Assembly (NCBI RefSeq): GCF_022538055.1
Contig: NZ_JAKZAM010000016.1
Location: 1-64,000, forward strand
Direction: 5' to 3'
DNA: 64,000 nucleotides
Source: Cognataquiflexum nitidum
GTDB taxonomy: Bacteria; Bacteroidota; Bacteroidia; Cytophagales; Cyclobacteriaceae
The notes beneath the pieces are model-generated. The model had not been told where the DNA came from. It was given only the letters and a program-made list of their open reading frames with translations, and made no database searches. The translations under genes were made by a program, and so were the position numbers. Positions 8,654-18,136 of the stretch are shown here, piece by piece (position 1 is the first letter of the stretch; each line of letters begins with the position of its first letter).

Positions 8654-8719
8654 ATGTATAGACGCAATGATTACTAAAAATGGTAATTCAATTAAATTCT
8701 TGGCATGACCCTAAAATGC

Positions 8720-8757
8720 CCGGCACATCGGTCTTCCGACTTCGGTCTTCCGTCCTG
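8720..8757 (-). repeat. Dispersed GACGGAAGACCGAAGTCGG-type repeat, copy 1
   Basis: On the minus strand it reads GACGGAAGACCGAAGTCGG and then AAGACCGATGTGCCG. Related copies are at 16230-16285, 40421-40457 and 40981-41018. All lie between genes. It holds GAAGACCGAAGTC, an imperfect inverted repeat. Confidence 0.75.
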
Positions 8758-8813
8758 TCAAGAGAAGAATATTTGGTTTCTTGCAAAAAAGTAGGTCACC
8801 AATTTCTATTGCC

Positions 8814-9908
8814 TTAAACGAGTGGTTCCTGCTGACTCAGGCAATGGAAGGAACCCAAACCCCAAATCAGATCCAAGGAATTAACGCCAATGACTTTCCT
8901 TTCCGGAAAACAGGAAGTCAGGATCTCCAACGCTTTATCGTCATTCTTGTCCTGAAAAGTCGGCACGATCACTGCGTGGTTGGCAATATAGAAATTGGCA
9001 TAAGAAGCAGGTAGCCTCTGATCTTCGTAGTATTTAGCAGAAGGCATCGGAAGCTCAATGATATTCATCTGCTTGCCGTCTTCCAATCTTAACTTGTGAA
9101 GCAATTCCAGATTTTCCTTCAAAGGAGCGTAATTTTCATCTGATTTATTTTGCTCGACCACTGTCACGACAGTGTCTTTATTGACAAAACGGGTCAAGTC
9201 ATCGATGTGCCCGTCCGTATCATCGCCGATAATGCCATCCTTGAGCCATAAGATATTTTCTACCCCATAATATCCTCTGAGGTATTCTTCAATCTGCTTT
9301 TTGGATAAGCTCGGATTTCTGTTTGGGTTCAGCAAACAAGCCTCAGAAGTCAACAGTGTACCTTTTCCATTAAACTCGACCGAACCGCCTTCCATGACAA
9401 TGCCCGGTCGGAAGCAGGGAATATTTCTAAAATCAGCGATTTTGATCGGAATCTGATTGTCCAAGTCATAGGGAGGGTATTTATCTCCCCAAGCATTGTA
9501 ATTCCATTTGACCAAAATTTTCTTTTGCTCGGCCTCAGGATTGATCAAAAAAGCAGGACCGTGGTCTCTGCACCAGGCATCGTTGGTGGGGAAAAAGTGG
9601 AAGAAAATCTTGCTAAGGTCCACACCTGCAGCCTGCAAATGTCCCAAAGCAAATGTCTTCATCGCCTCATCTTTTACATTGATATGGACTTCTTCCCCCA
9701 ATGCCACATATTTGATAAACTCCGCATAGGCGGGGAAAATGGTATGGATTTTTCCCGGCCAAGATTCTTCTTTGTGCGGCCAACTCAGCCAAGTCGCCTG
9801 ATGAGGCGCAAATTCAGCAGGGAAATAATACCCCAATTCAGCAGGTGTCATTTTCCCTGATTTGGCCATTTCAAATATATCTGCAGCACTGTAATTAGTC
9901 TTCATCAA
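8814..9908 (-). CDS. aguA: Agmatine deiminase
   Basis: A 364-residue member of the agmatine deiminase/peptidyl-arginine deiminase family, which converts agmatine to N-carbamoylputrescine and ammonia. Visible motifs: TWLSWPH near the start, the FFPTNDAWCRDHGP segment, MEGGSVEFNGKG, DDTDGHIDDLTRF and the C-terminal nucleophile Cys356 in GSFHCLSQQ. The start overlaps the end of the N-carbamoylputrescine amidase gene by 14 bases, and the pairing with that gene settles the substrate as agmatine. Together they give a two-step route from agmatine to putrescine. Confidence 0.93.
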   Translation of the reverse strand: MMKTNYSAADIFEMAKSGKMTPAELGYYFPAEFAPHQATWLSWPHKEESWPGKIHTIFPAYAEFIKYVALGEEVHINVKDEAMKTFALGHLQAAGVDLSKIFFHFFPTNDAWCRDHGPAFLINPEAEQKKILVKWNYNAWGDKYPPYDLDNQIPIKIADFRNIPCFRPGIVMEGGSVEFNGKGTLLTSEACLLNPNRNPSLSKKQIEEYLRGYYGVENILWLKDGIIGDDTDGHIDDLTRFVNKDTVVTVVEQNKSDENYAPLKENLELLHKLRLEDGKQMNIIELPMPSAKYYEDQRLPASYANFYIANHAVIVPTFQDKNDDKALEILTSCFPERKVIGVNSLDLIWGLGSFHCLSQQEPLV

Positions 9909-10770
9909 TAAATCTCTTAAGGATCGGGGAATAGGAATCTATGCGTCTGTCTCTCAAAAACGGCCAATGGGTTCGGTAGCGATCGGAATTTTCCATGTCG
10001 AGTTCCTGCACATGGACTTCTTCAGCTACGTGGTCAGCTTGGTACAAAATCCTTCCAAAAGCATTGGTCGCAAAAGATCCACCCCAAAACTGCTGGTTCC
10101 CTTCTGTTCCGACTCTGTTGACAGAAACTACCGGAACGCCGTTTGCCACGGCATGAGAGCGCTGTATGGTCTGCCAAGCTTGGTATTGTTCGTCGTTGGT
10201 TTCTTTGGTTGCTTCTTTGTGCCAACCGATTGCAGTTGGATAAAACAGAATTTCTGCGCCCATCAGGGAAGTGATTCTCGCTGCCTCAGGATACCATTGG
10301 TCCCAACAGATCAACACTCCGATGGTTCCGACTTTGGTTTTGAAGACTTTGTACCCCATATCTCCTGGAGTAAAATAGAACTTCTCATAATACCCCGGAT
10401 CATCTGGAATATGCATTTTGCGGTATTTCCCCAAGTAAGACCCATCGGAATCTAAGACCGCGGTGGTGTTATGATAAAGACCTTCTGCTCGTTTTTCAAA
10501 CAAAGAAGCCACAATGACTACTCCCAATTCTTTGGCAAGAGAAGACATCGTCTGCGTCGAAGGACCGGGAATCGACTCAGCCAATTTGAAATTGTCATGA
10601 TCCTCCACTTCGCAGAAATACAGGGAACCGAAGAGCTCCTGCAAGCATACGATCTGCGCACCTTTGGCGGCAGCTTCACGGATTCCCGCAATTGCTTTGG
10701 CCATATTGTCTGAGAGGTCACTGGAACAAGATGTTTGCACCATGCCTACTTTGATGGTTCTTTTTGACAC
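9895..10770 (-). CDS. aguB: N-carbamoylputrescine amidase
   Basis: A 291-residue nitrilase-superfamily enzyme with the Glu-Lys-Cys triad: Glu45 in VCLQELFG, Lys118 in YRKMHIPDD and Cys155 in GVLICWDQWYPEA. It hydrolyses N-carbamoylputrescine to putrescine, CO2 and ammonia. It is first in the operon and its 3' end overlaps the agmatine deiminase gene, so translation is likely coupled. Length and motifs match the plant/bacterial AguB type closely. A TAATTTTG promoter element lies about 40 bases upstream of the start. Confidence 0.93.
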   Translation of the reverse strand: MSKRTIKVGMVQTSCSSDLSDNMAKAIAGIREAAAKGAQIVCLQELFGSLYFCEVEDHDNFKLAESIPGPSTQTMSSLAKELGVVIVASLFEKRAEGLYHNTTAVLDSDGSYLGKYRKMHIPDDPGYYEKFYFTPGDMGYKVFKTKVGTIGVLICWDQWYPEAARITSLMGAEILFYPTAIGWHKEATKETNDEQYQAWQTIQRSHAVANGVPVVSVNRVGTEGNQQFWGGSFATNAFGRILYQADHVAEEVHVQELDMENSDRYRTHWPFLRDRRIDSYSPILKRFIDED

Positions 10771-10811
10771 TTCGAAGAAATTTTGGTTTCTGACTTGATT
10801 CTTATAGGCTC

Positions 10812-10819
10812 CAAAATTA
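10812..10819 (-). promoter_or_regulatory. Candidate -7 element (TAATTTTG) of the aguBA operon
   Basis: On the minus strand TAATTTTG matches TAnnTTTG of Bacteroidota promoters and lies 42 bases upstream of the amidase start. A well-spaced TTTG at -33 was not found. The rest of the 10771-11136 gap is AT-rich and shared with the divergent peptidase promoter. Confidence 0.4.
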
Positions 10820-11103
10820 CTTTATATATTCAAAAAATTAAACCCATTTCAAAATTGATATTAAGAGATACTTGTTATTGAGGGAAACTTGACTTGAGCA
10901 AAACTTTAAATCAATCTGTTTGACATTCTTATAGATCCACTTTCCATTTGTCTCAAAAGACCCTTTTGCTAGAAAATAAAAGATTTAAAACCAATTTTTT
11001 TACAGGCGAAGTTTTGTTCTATGGTCTGTCAACTATTGGCTAAAATAAATTCTATGACAGCTATTTGAAGAAAACCCTACTGCACGCCTCCTCAATTTTT
11101 GTA

Positions 11104-11111
11104 TATATTTG
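11104..11111 (+). promoter_or_regulatory. Candidate -7 element (TATATTTG) of the M3 peptidase gene
   Basis: TATATTTG fits TAnnTTTG and places a transcript start near 11118, about 19 bases before ATG 11137. This supports ATG 11137 over an in-frame TTG at 11065, which would lie upstream of the transcript. Confidence 0.45.
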
Positions 11112-11136
11112 CGGGCAAACCCAAATGTATGTTCTT

Positions 11137-13272
11137 ATGAAAAAAACAATTATCGCAATGGCAGCTTCTGGAGCTTTGCTCTATGCCTGTGGTACCAAAG
11201 AAGAAAATCCTGAAAATATGAATCCATTCTTTGAAGCGTACGATACGCCTTTTGAAGTTCCGCCTTTTGATAAAATCCAAAACGAGCACTTTTCTCCTGC
11301 CATCTTGGAGGGAATCAAACAACAACAGGCAGAAATCGACGATATCCTCAACAATCCTGAAGACCCGACCTTTGCCAATACCATTGAAGCAATGGAAAAG
11401 TCCGGAGAATTACTGGCCAAGGTCTCCACGGTATTTTACAATTTCAATTCTGCCAATACCAACGATACCATACAGGCAATTGCTAAGGAATTGGCTCCTG
11501 AGATATCAAAACACTCTGATAACATCAGCCTCAATGAAAAACTCTTTGCAAGAGTTAACAAGATTTGGGAAAAGAAAGACAACCTTGGCCTGAATGCCGA
11601 AGAGCAAAAGCTATTGGAAAAAACCTACAAGTCTTTTGTGCGCAACGGCGCCAATCTCAATGAAGCCGACAAAGAAAAACTGAGAAATATCAATTCAAAA
11701 CTTTCTGTGTGGAGTTTGACTTTCGGCCAAAACCTATTGGCAGAAACGAATGCCTTCAAAATGTTTGTCGATACTGAAGCTGACCTTGCGGGACTCCCCC
11801 AGGAATTGAAAGATGCTGCATTCCAAGATGCTGAAGCCGCCGGCGAAGAAAATAAGTGGCTTTTTACCCTTCAGAATCCAAGCATCATGCCTTTCTTACA
11901 ATATGCCGAAAATAGGGAACTGAGGAAGCAGATCTGGGAAGCTTACCAAAGTCGCGCCAACCATGACAACGACAAAGACAACAAAGCTATCTTGGTAGAA
12001 ATGGCAAACCTGCGAAGGGAAAAAGCACAGCTTCTAGGTTATAAAACACATGCCGATTATGTACTCGAAGAGTCAATGGCCAAAACCTCAGACCAGGTTT
12101 ATAACCTATTGAATCAACTTTGGACTCCAGCTTTGGCAAAAGCCAAACAAGAAAAAGATGAAATGCAGGCGATCGTTGTAGCAGATGGAAAGGACTTCAA
12201 CATAGAACCTTGGGACTGGAGATATTATGAAGAGAAACTCCGTCAGCAGAAATTCAACCTTGACGAACAGGAAGTGAAACCTTATTTCGCTTTGGACAAA
12301 GTGCAGACAGGTGTCTTTATGGTTGTCAAAAACCTGTTTGGATTGACTTTCGAAGAAATCAAAGATATCCCAACCTACCATCCCGATGCCAAAGCCTACG
12401 AAGTCAAAGAAGCAGATGGAACCCATGTGGGAGTTTTGTATATGGATTTCCATCCAAGGGCTTCCAAAAGAGGTGGAGCCTGGATGACTTCTTACCGTCC
12501 ACAGCAAACCATCGATGGCGTCAGAAAAGCACCAGTTATTTCCATAGTCTGCAATTTTTCAAAGCCAACAGGCGATGCTCCGGCATTGTTGACTTTTGAT
12601 GAAGTGACTACATTCTTCCATGAGTTTGGGCATGCACTTCACGGATTACTGTCCAATGTGCAGTACAGAAGTCTTGCAGGCACTTCCGTTCCAAGGGATT
12701 TTGTCGAGCTACCTTCACAGATTATGGAAAACTGGGCAACCGAACCTACAGTCTTGAAGCAATATGCCATCCACTACAAAACAGGCGAACCTATCCCTGA
12801 TGAACTGATAGAAAAATTGAAAAACTCAGGAACATTCGGACAGGGATTTGCCACCACGGAATATTTGGCAGCCTCGCTTTTAGATTTGGATTACCATACT
12901 CAAGAAAAGGAAATCGTAGGAAGTGCCAATGATTTTGAAAAAGCATCTTTGGAAAAAATCGGCTTGATGGGTGAAATCATCCCAAGATACCGCAGTACTT
13001 ACTTCCAGCATATATTTGCAGGTGGCTATTCTTCAGGCTATTACAGCTATATATGGTCGGGCGTATTGGATACAGATGCTTTTCAGGCATTTAAGGAAAC
13101 CGATCTCTTCAATCAGGAAAAAGCCTTGGCTTTCAGAAAAGAAATCCTAGAAAGAGGCGGAACAGACGAGCCGATGAAAATGTATGTCAACTTCCGTGGT
13201 GCTGAACCAAAGATCGATGCACTTTTGAAAAAAAGAGGTTTGGATCAGGTAAGTGTGGATAGAAATAAATAA
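11137..13272 (+). CDS. dcp: M3-family zinc metallopeptidase, peptidyl-dipeptidase Dcp-like lipoprotein
   Basis: A 711-residue protein from ATG 11137. The start gives a lipoprotein signal (basic KK, hydrophobic core, lipobox-like LLYAC), so it is probably membrane-anchored, facing the periplasm. The zinc motif HEFGH is at residues 495-499 inside FFHEFGHALHGLL, and the C-terminal GGYSSGYYSY...GVLDTDAF segment is typical of M3 peptidases of the Dcp/oligopeptidase A type. It trims short peptides. Length matches Dcp. It is a single gene followed by a terminator at 13362. The exact choice between Dcp and oligopeptidase specificity is inferred. Confidence 0.9.
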   Translation: MKKTIIAMAASGALLYACGTKEENPENMNPFFEAYDTPFEVPPFDKIQNEHFSPAILEGIKQQQAEIDDILNNPEDPTFANTIEAMEKSGELLAKVSTVFYNFNSANTNDTIQAIAKELAPEISKHSDNISLNEKLFARVNKIWEKKDNLGLNAEEQKLLEKTYKSFVRNGANLNEADKEKLRNINSKLSVWSLTFGQNLLAETNAFKMFVDTEADLAGLPQELKDAAFQDAEAAGEENKWLFTLQNPSIMPFLQYAENRELRKQIWEAYQSRANHDNDKDNKAILVEMANLRREKAQLLGYKTHADYVLEESMAKTSDQVYNLLNQLWTPALAKAKQEKDEMQAIVVADGKDFNIEPWDWRYYEEKLRQQKFNLDEQEVKPYFALDKVQTGVFMVVKNLFGLTFEEIKDIPTYHPDAKAYEVKEADGTHVGVLYMDFHPRASKRGGAWMTSYRPQQTIDGVRKAPVISIVCNFSKPTGDAPALLTFDEVTTFFHEFGHALHGLLSNVQYRSLAGTSVPRDFVELPSQIMENWATEPTVLKQYAIHYKTGEPIPDELIEKLKNSGTFGQGFATTEYLAASLLDLDYHTQEKEIVGSANDFEKASLEKIGLMGEIIPRYRSTYFQHIFAGGYSSGYYSYIWSGVLDTDAFQAFKETDLFNQEKALAFRKEILERGGTDEPMKMYVNFRGAEPKIDALLKKRGLDQVSVDRNK

Positions 13273-13361
13273 AAAATGACCGATGACGGATGTTATAGGT
13301 CACTTTAGATTAAACTTAGCTTAGTATCCTGTACCTTTTCCTCGTTTTGGAATAAGAAATG

Positions 13362-13396
13362 AAAACCATCCTAGCTCAAAAGCGGGATGGTTTTTT
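13362..13396 (+). terminator. Rho-independent terminator after the M3 peptidase gene
   Basis: Arms AAAACCATCC (13362-13371) and GGATGGTTTT (13385-13394) around a 13-base loop, with the T run continuing to 13396. Confidence 0.8.
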
Positions 13397-13513
13397 CGTT
13401 TGAATTGTACTCCTTATAAATCAAAAAAACCATTTGAATTATCGGTACATCGGTCATCTGACAATTTCCTGGGAAACCATATGAATCTAAATAGTGACCA
13501 CTCCACTTCGCTC

Positions 13514-16189
13514 CTACTTATACCTCAGCTTAATATTCAAATTCTCCAAGTAATCTCCATCAGCCAAGGCCTTTATTTCAAATTCGAGTATTCCTGGATC
13601 TGATGTGACATTCATAAACTCCAGCTGCTTAGGATCGGCATAAAGTCTGTATTTGCCCGGCATCATTCCAAAGACATAGAAACCTCCGTCGGTAAAGGTT
13701 CTCAATAGCTGCAGTGGTTCGTTGTCATTCAGCTTTTCGAGGATCAATCTCAATCCACCCAATCCTTCTTCTTTGCCATTGTGGTCCACTACTACAAATC
13801 CCTCTATGATTCCTGTCTGATAAAGTGGGATGTCAATGCTTCTGTACCTATTTGGCTCGGCGACAAAGGTAAACCGCTTGACTTTTGGGGCCAGATTGGG
13901 GTTAGGAAGGGCATGGATATCTACTTCCATCTGGTATTTCCAATATGCTTGCAATTGGGTGATCCTGAGGATACCGTCTGAACCTAGAAGCATGTTAGCA
14001 GATCGGTCCAAGCGCACCGCTTTTGCAGGAACTACCACCTCTCCCTGATCGAAGACCCCGTTTTCATTGGCGTCAATAAACAGACGTACTGCGACTCCTG
14101 AACGGGTGACTTGGTCTCTATTGTCCGGTAGAATATATCCCGAAGGGTCAATGCCAAGAGATCCTGTGATCGCCTGTTGGGCTGAATAGGTATTTCTACT
14201 TGCCGAAAACTGTGTTGATGTCCTTAATCCACTGAAATCATATAGGAAACCCAACTGAAACTGTCCCTTTTTCCTGATCGCATCCACTTCATAGCCCATG
14301 GTAAGCCTTCCCATTTTGAAGAGGGTCTGGGACATCATTAAATTGTAAGATACAGGAGTTTTGTTATAAGTATCATACCTGTATTGTCCCCTAAAAAACA
14401 TACCCCTTACAAAAACAGGTACACTAGGATCCCTCTTGAGGGTATATGTCATTGAGGCTGTAAATTGGCCTATGGCATTGTAAATATTTGGCGGCTCTAT
14501 GCCGGTTCCTGTATCCCTGACTCCACTGATGCGGGCGCGGTAATTGACCCTAGCTACAATCCTTCCTATTTGGGTATTGAAATCTGTTTGGTAATTGGTC
14601 CTGAAACCGCTTTCGTACCATTGCCTTTCGCCGGTGATTCTGAATCCTGAAAATTTCCCAAAGGTTTTGAAAGGAAAAAACGCATTAATATTTGCCTCTC
14701 TGATCTGACCCATAAGATTGAACTCTGATTCAGGAACAAATTCTGTAAACTGGGCATTGATGCTTGTGTTGTTGGCATAAAAAACCGAAGCAGAAGCCTG
14801 GTAATACCTGTCAGGCAAAACATCGACATTGAGAAGGTATTGCTGTAAAATCCTTGCGGAAAGTCCAAAAACACCATAAGTCATATTCTTTCCGAATACA
14901 GCACCGTTGTCCACCCCTGCCCGTACAGTAAGCGCATTAGTCACACCATATGCAATGTCTGCATGTCCGACAAGGTCTTGGTCGAGACTGTCTATCCCTG
15001 TTTGGGCTATTCCTGCCTGTAGATTGTAAGTTACAAAACCTTTCGGTAAAAAAGTGAAAGGAATCTGCAGTTGCCTTTCTTCTATTTTGACCTCACCCTG
15101 TGGGGTGTATATTCTGATGGCAAGACGGACAACACCAAAGGTAATGGGTGCATTGAATCGGTAATATCCTACATCATCAGCCCTGAGAAAATCCACCAAC
15201 TGTCCTCCAATCAAGAGCTCAACTTCAGAATCCGGCTCGGTGTAGCCATCGATGACAAAAACATCAAGCTTCATCCGCGGGATGACCGGATTGTTGGTAA
15301 TGCCAACACCCAGAATACCTACGGAATTGTTAAGTCCTGTGGTATTGATCTGTCCTACCGAAATACCCGTCATACCGGCATTCTTATCTGGCAATAGGCC
15401 TCCCGGTAAAACATAGCGCCATCGGGCACCTGAAAAAGAAGAAAAAAGTTTGCCATCTAGAACTGTTCCCGAATACAATCCCTGAAGATCACCCCCTAAA
15501 AATTCCATTCCGGCGTTCATAAGAATACCAAGATTTCTATTCTCACTACTCAAATTGTAATTTAGGTTATAATCCAACATACCGGGAGCAAAGAGTTTTC
15601 GGTCTCTCCCGTAAAGGAGTGGAGCATCTGATTGATCCTTATTCGCAGCTGATTGCTGAAGCTTCCTTCTCAAAGTTTCCCTTTTCTGCCTCTCATCGAT
15701 AGGAAGCGGATATTCTGCAGTGAGGCTTAGTGAAAGCGCATTGAAATTTACCAGGAAATTCAGGCCAAAAATCCTAGAATAATAATCAGGGTGAAGGTAA
15801 ATGTCCATTCCCCCCATATAAAATTTATCGGCCGGAAGGCTTTCTCTACTGCCCTTGATCGTCACCAAGCCCAAGAGGGGATCAATAAGCCAATTGTCAC
15901 TTTTGCTTGGAAAAGTCCCTTGAAGCCCCTTTCCATTACTTGTCCTTTCATTGCCGATATATAACAAACTGAGCACCTCGCCTAAAGGCAAAAACGGAAC
16001 ATCATCAAAAAATGCCACATTCAAATAGGCCTGTCCCAATGAAGGATAGGAAAAAATTAGCATGGCTTCGCCATCAGGTTCTGGCTTTGCTTCTGCGGTT
16101 TTGGATGCAAGCATCAAAAAAACAGTCAAAAGCATATAAAGAACCCCTGCTAGTTTCCTGACATGGGCAAAATTAAATGGGTGAATCAA
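13514..16189 (-). CDS. Chaperone-usher outer-membrane usher-like protein
   Basis: An 891-residue protein I read as a FimD/PapC-type usher. Order seen: signal peptide to about AEA34; N-terminal domain 40-190 with FLPLGEVLSLLY and the linker PLPIDERQKRETLRRK, a layout like that of archaic (sigma-type) ushers; a long beta-rich barrel; a plug-like segment about 305-370 (DGYTEPDSEVELLIGGQL...YTPQGEVKIEERQLQIPF) followed by LPKGFVTYNLQAG, a typical usher sequence; and C-terminal Ig-like domains from about 689 (FIDANENGVFDQGE) and 793. Length fits ushers. It is last in a locus with a chaperone and pilin-like genes. The alternative, a generic beta-barrel protein, fits the context less well. Confidence 0.8.
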   Translation of the reverse strand: MIHPFNFAHVRKLAGVLYMLLTVFLMLASKTAEAKPEPDGEAMLIFSYPSLGQAYLNVAFFDDVPFLPLGEVLSLLYIGNERTSNGKGLQGTFPSKSDNWLIDPLLGLVTIKGSRESLPADKFYMGGMDIYLHPDYYSRIFGLNFLVNFNALSLSLTAEYPLPIDERQKRETLRRKLQQSAANKDQSDAPLLYGRDRKLFAPGMLDYNLNYNLSSENRNLGILMNAGMEFLGGDLQGLYSGTVLDGKLFSSFSGARWRYVLPGGLLPDKNAGMTGISVGQINTTGLNNSVGILGVGITNNPVIPRMKLDVFVIDGYTEPDSEVELLIGGQLVDFLRADDVGYYRFNAPITFGVVRLAIRIYTPQGEVKIEERQLQIPFTFLPKGFVTYNLQAGIAQTGIDSLDQDLVGHADIAYGVTNALTVRAGVDNGAVFGKNMTYGVFGLSARILQQYLLNVDVLPDRYYQASASVFYANNTSINAQFTEFVPESEFNLMGQIREANINAFFPFKTFGKFSGFRITGERQWYESGFRTNYQTDFNTQIGRIVARVNYRARISGVRDTGTGIEPPNIYNAIGQFTASMTYTLKRDPSVPVFVRGMFFRGQYRYDTYNKTPVSYNLMMSQTLFKMGRLTMGYEVDAIRKKGQFQLGFLYDFSGLRTSTQFSASRNTYSAQQAITGSLGIDPSGYILPDNRDQVTRSGVAVRLFIDANENGVFDQGEVVVPAKAVRLDRSANMLLGSDGILRITQLQAYWKYQMEVDIHALPNPNLAPKVKRFTFVAEPNRYRSIDIPLYQTGIIEGFVVVDHNGKEEGLGGLRLILEKLNDNEPLQLLRTFTDGGFYVFGMMPGKYRLYADPKQLEFMNVTSDPGILEFEIKALADGDYLENLNIKLRYK

Positions 16190-16537
16190 GGTAATATTTT
16201 AAAAAAGCGAGATAAATAATTTAAAGTAAGGACGGAAGACAGAAGTCGGAAAACCCCCGCCTGTCGTCGGGCAGGGATGTGCCGGGGGCTGCGCATCCAA
16301 ACAGCTGTAATGCAGAAGAATCTCTTTAATTCATTGAGACAATTCTCCGCCGCAGCGGCTCAGTGTGGCAAACCCGGAAATTTGTGATTCAAAATCATAA
16401 TGGTTCTTCTTGGATATACACCCTCTTACCGTTGGCCAAATAAAACCCGGATTGAATTTCAATTGGAGCGGCTATGGACTATCGACTGTGGTCTATGGAC
16501 TGCTAGGTAGCATATAACCACATTTCCTTTCCTATTC
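16190..16537. repeat. Gap between chaperone and usher genes with a GACGGAAGAC-type repeat
   Basis: Copy 2 of the dispersed repeat is at about 16230-16285: GACGGAAGACAGAAGTCGG, then a GC-rich hairpin with CCCCCG/CGGGGG and CCTG/CAGG arms and a GATGTGCCGG end. The 3' part holds two TATGGACT-type direct repeats near 16470-16500. No reading frame is convincing. An insertion here has probably separated two genes that belong to one functional locus. Confidence 0.6.
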
Positions 16538-17368
16538 TCAGGGAATCCTTACCAAAACCCTTTTGGAAATAGGACTGCTTTGAACCAAATCAGAGGAAGA
16601 TATATCTGACCTTTTGGTTTCAAACTGAAGCTCAAGCTGGTATTCTCCTGAGGCCAAACCTTCCGGAATATTGACATCGATTCCTTTTTTACCTGAAAAA
16701 TACATGGCTACTGTTTCTTCCTTTTGGGAAACAACCTTGTCTGAAGCATCTCTCAAAGTAGCGGATATGCTTCCAAGAAACGGTGAATTGCCAGTGGTAA
16801 CAAATTCGGCAATAGCCCTGATCTTCCCATCCTCCTTAGCTGTAGACACGTTCCCGATTTCAAGTCCTGTCGTGGTCTGTCCGTTTTTGTAAAATGCTGC
16901 AATCACTTGGTCAAATTTAAAATTGACCTGGGTGGAAACCTCGGATTCAACAACCTGATCCACATCCTGTGCCTGATTGTTTGATGTTACTTTGACTCGG
17001 GTAAAATAGGTACCTGCAGACAAAGAACGGTCAGGTCTCAGCTGAAGTCTTACAGTCTGCTGCTGCTGCGGTGCCAAGACGAAAGTGCGGGGAAATGCCC
17101 TTAACCTGTCACCCAACCCATATTGTTTGTCCTTGATGCTGTCTCCATAGACCATGACCAAGTTGCCAAGATCATCGCTGCCAGGGTAACCGAATACAAA
17201 GCTTACGCTGATTTCTTGGGTAACCTCAGAAGGATTTGTAATATACAGGGAAGCAATACCATTCTCATCCATAAAAACCGATGTCGGTGCAATGGATATC
17301 TGAGCCATGGTAGGCACAGATAAAAACAGGAATAAGCTTATTGATAAAGCTTTGATTATCTTTTTCAT
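16538..17368 (-). CDS. PapD-like periplasmic pilus chaperone
   Basis: A 276-residue exported protein (signal peptide ending near TMAQ at 23). The N-terminal Ig-like domain has the chaperone pattern: ISIAPTSVFMDENG, SLYITNPSEVTQEISV, RAFPRTFVLAPQQQQTVRLQLRP and AGTYFTRVKVTS, with the prolyl-rich F1-G1 region that donates a strand to subunits. The second half is beta-rich and ends with VLVRIP. It is a little longer than PapD/FimC (about 240 residues). Expected role: bind and cap pilin-like subunits in the periplasm and deliver them to the usher encoded downstream. It follows the major pilin gene by 56 bases. Confidence 0.82.
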   Translation of the reverse strand: MKKIIKALSISLFLFLSVPTMAQISIAPTSVFMDENGIASLYITNPSEVTQEISVSFVFGYPGSDDLGNLVMVYGDSIKDKQYGLGDRLRAFPRTFVLAPQQQQTVRLQLRPDRSLSAGTYFTRVKVTSNNQAQDVDQVVESEVSTQVNFKFDQVIAAFYKNGQTTTGLEIGNVSTAKEDGKIRAIAEFVTTGNSPFLGSISATLRDASDKVVSQKEETVAMYFSGKKGIDVNIPEGLASGEYQLELQFETKRSDISSSDLVQSSPISKRVLVRIP

Positions 17369-17424
17369 AAAATTGAAGAGTTATAAAAGTCGGCGGGGTA
17401 ACCGCCGACTTGAATTGTTGAATC

Positions 17425-17955
17425 CTAGTTGTATTCTGCACTGATATTGAAAGTACCTGAATAAACACCGGTAACTTGGTTTGTCAAGGCCGCAAATGAA
17501 CCACCTATCCATAAGAAAAACACGTTAGATGCCAAAGTCACTGTAGATCCACTAGCTACAGGGATAGCAGTAGCCCTGTTGGTAACTATAGGATTACCGA
17601 CTACTTCTGTATTCATCAAAATAGAATTTCCTCCACCGTCACTTAAAGTTACAGTAGGATCATAAAATACGGTTACAGGACCATTTGCACCTCCAAGGTT
17701 GAATTGAGCTACGTTGGTGATAGAACCGGTGTTTACGTTATCTGCTGCCAAGTTGGCGTCCAAAACAACAGGTCCCGGAGTAGTAGACGATACTCTACCA
17801 AAGTTGATGGCATTCAATGTCCCATCCAAAACGATGGTCAAATCCTGAAGGATTTCGGCAGTAGCTGGAGCTGTAGCAGCTTTTTGTGCATAAGATGTAG
17901 ATACTAGACCTACGAAGAAAATTGCAATTACGAGTGATTTAAGAATTGTTTTCAT
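17425..17955 (-). CDS. DUF4402-like major pilin subunit
   Basis: A 176-residue secreted protein: signal peptide MKTILKSLVIAIFFVGLVST...YA, then small, Ala/Thr/Gly-rich, Cys-free beta sequence with ILQDLTIVLDGTLNAINFGRV near the start, typical of DUF4402 fimbrial subunits, and a terminal strand GVYSGTFNISAEY. Such C-terminal GxY...F/I...Y strands are the part bound by chaperones. It has its own TACATTTG promoter and an A-rich leader, unlike the other subunit genes, which argues for high expression as the main shaft protein. It precedes the chaperone gene by 56 bases. Confidence 0.82.
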   Translation of the reverse strand: MKTILKSLVIAIFFVGLVSTSYAQKAATAPATAEILQDLTIVLDGTLNAINFGRVSSTTPGPVVLDANLAADNVNTGSITNVAQFNLGGANGPVTVFYDPTVTLSDGGGNSILMNTEVVGNPIVTNRATAIPVASGSTVTLASNVFFLWIGGSFAALTNQVTGVYSGTFNISAEYN

Positions 17956-18048
17956 TTTGTTGTTGTTTTTAAAAATTAAAAATTTGTTAGAGTTTGTTTT
18001 ACTTTTTGTTTTTGTTTTTACTATTTGTTTTTACTTTTTTTTGCTTTT

Positions 18049-18056
18049 CAAATGTA
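18049..18056 (-). promoter_or_regulatory. Promoter of the major pilin gene with A-rich leader
   Basis: On the minus strand TACATTTG matches the TAnnTTTG element and is followed by about 90 bases made almost only of A and short AAAAC/AAAAAG runs up to ATG 17955. A-rich leaders of this kind mark highly translated genes in Bacteroidota. It separates the major pilin from the upstream minor-subunit genes. Confidence 0.6.
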
Positions 18057-18136
18057 TCCATGTGTCATGGATTGGGGGATTAAGAGGGATGTTTCATAAG
18101 CGATTCAATTAAGTGGTTTATGATATATTTTAAGTT

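Noticed and set aside
11065..11136. Extended N-terminus of the M3 peptidase from TTG 11065
   Set aside because: The later ATG 11137 gives a clean lipoprotein signal and lies just after a TATATTTG promoter element.
13514..16189. TonB-dependent receptor or generic porin
   Set aside because: No TonB box or SusD partner; the plug-like insert, linker pattern, C-terminal Ig-like domains and neighbouring chaperone fit an usher better.
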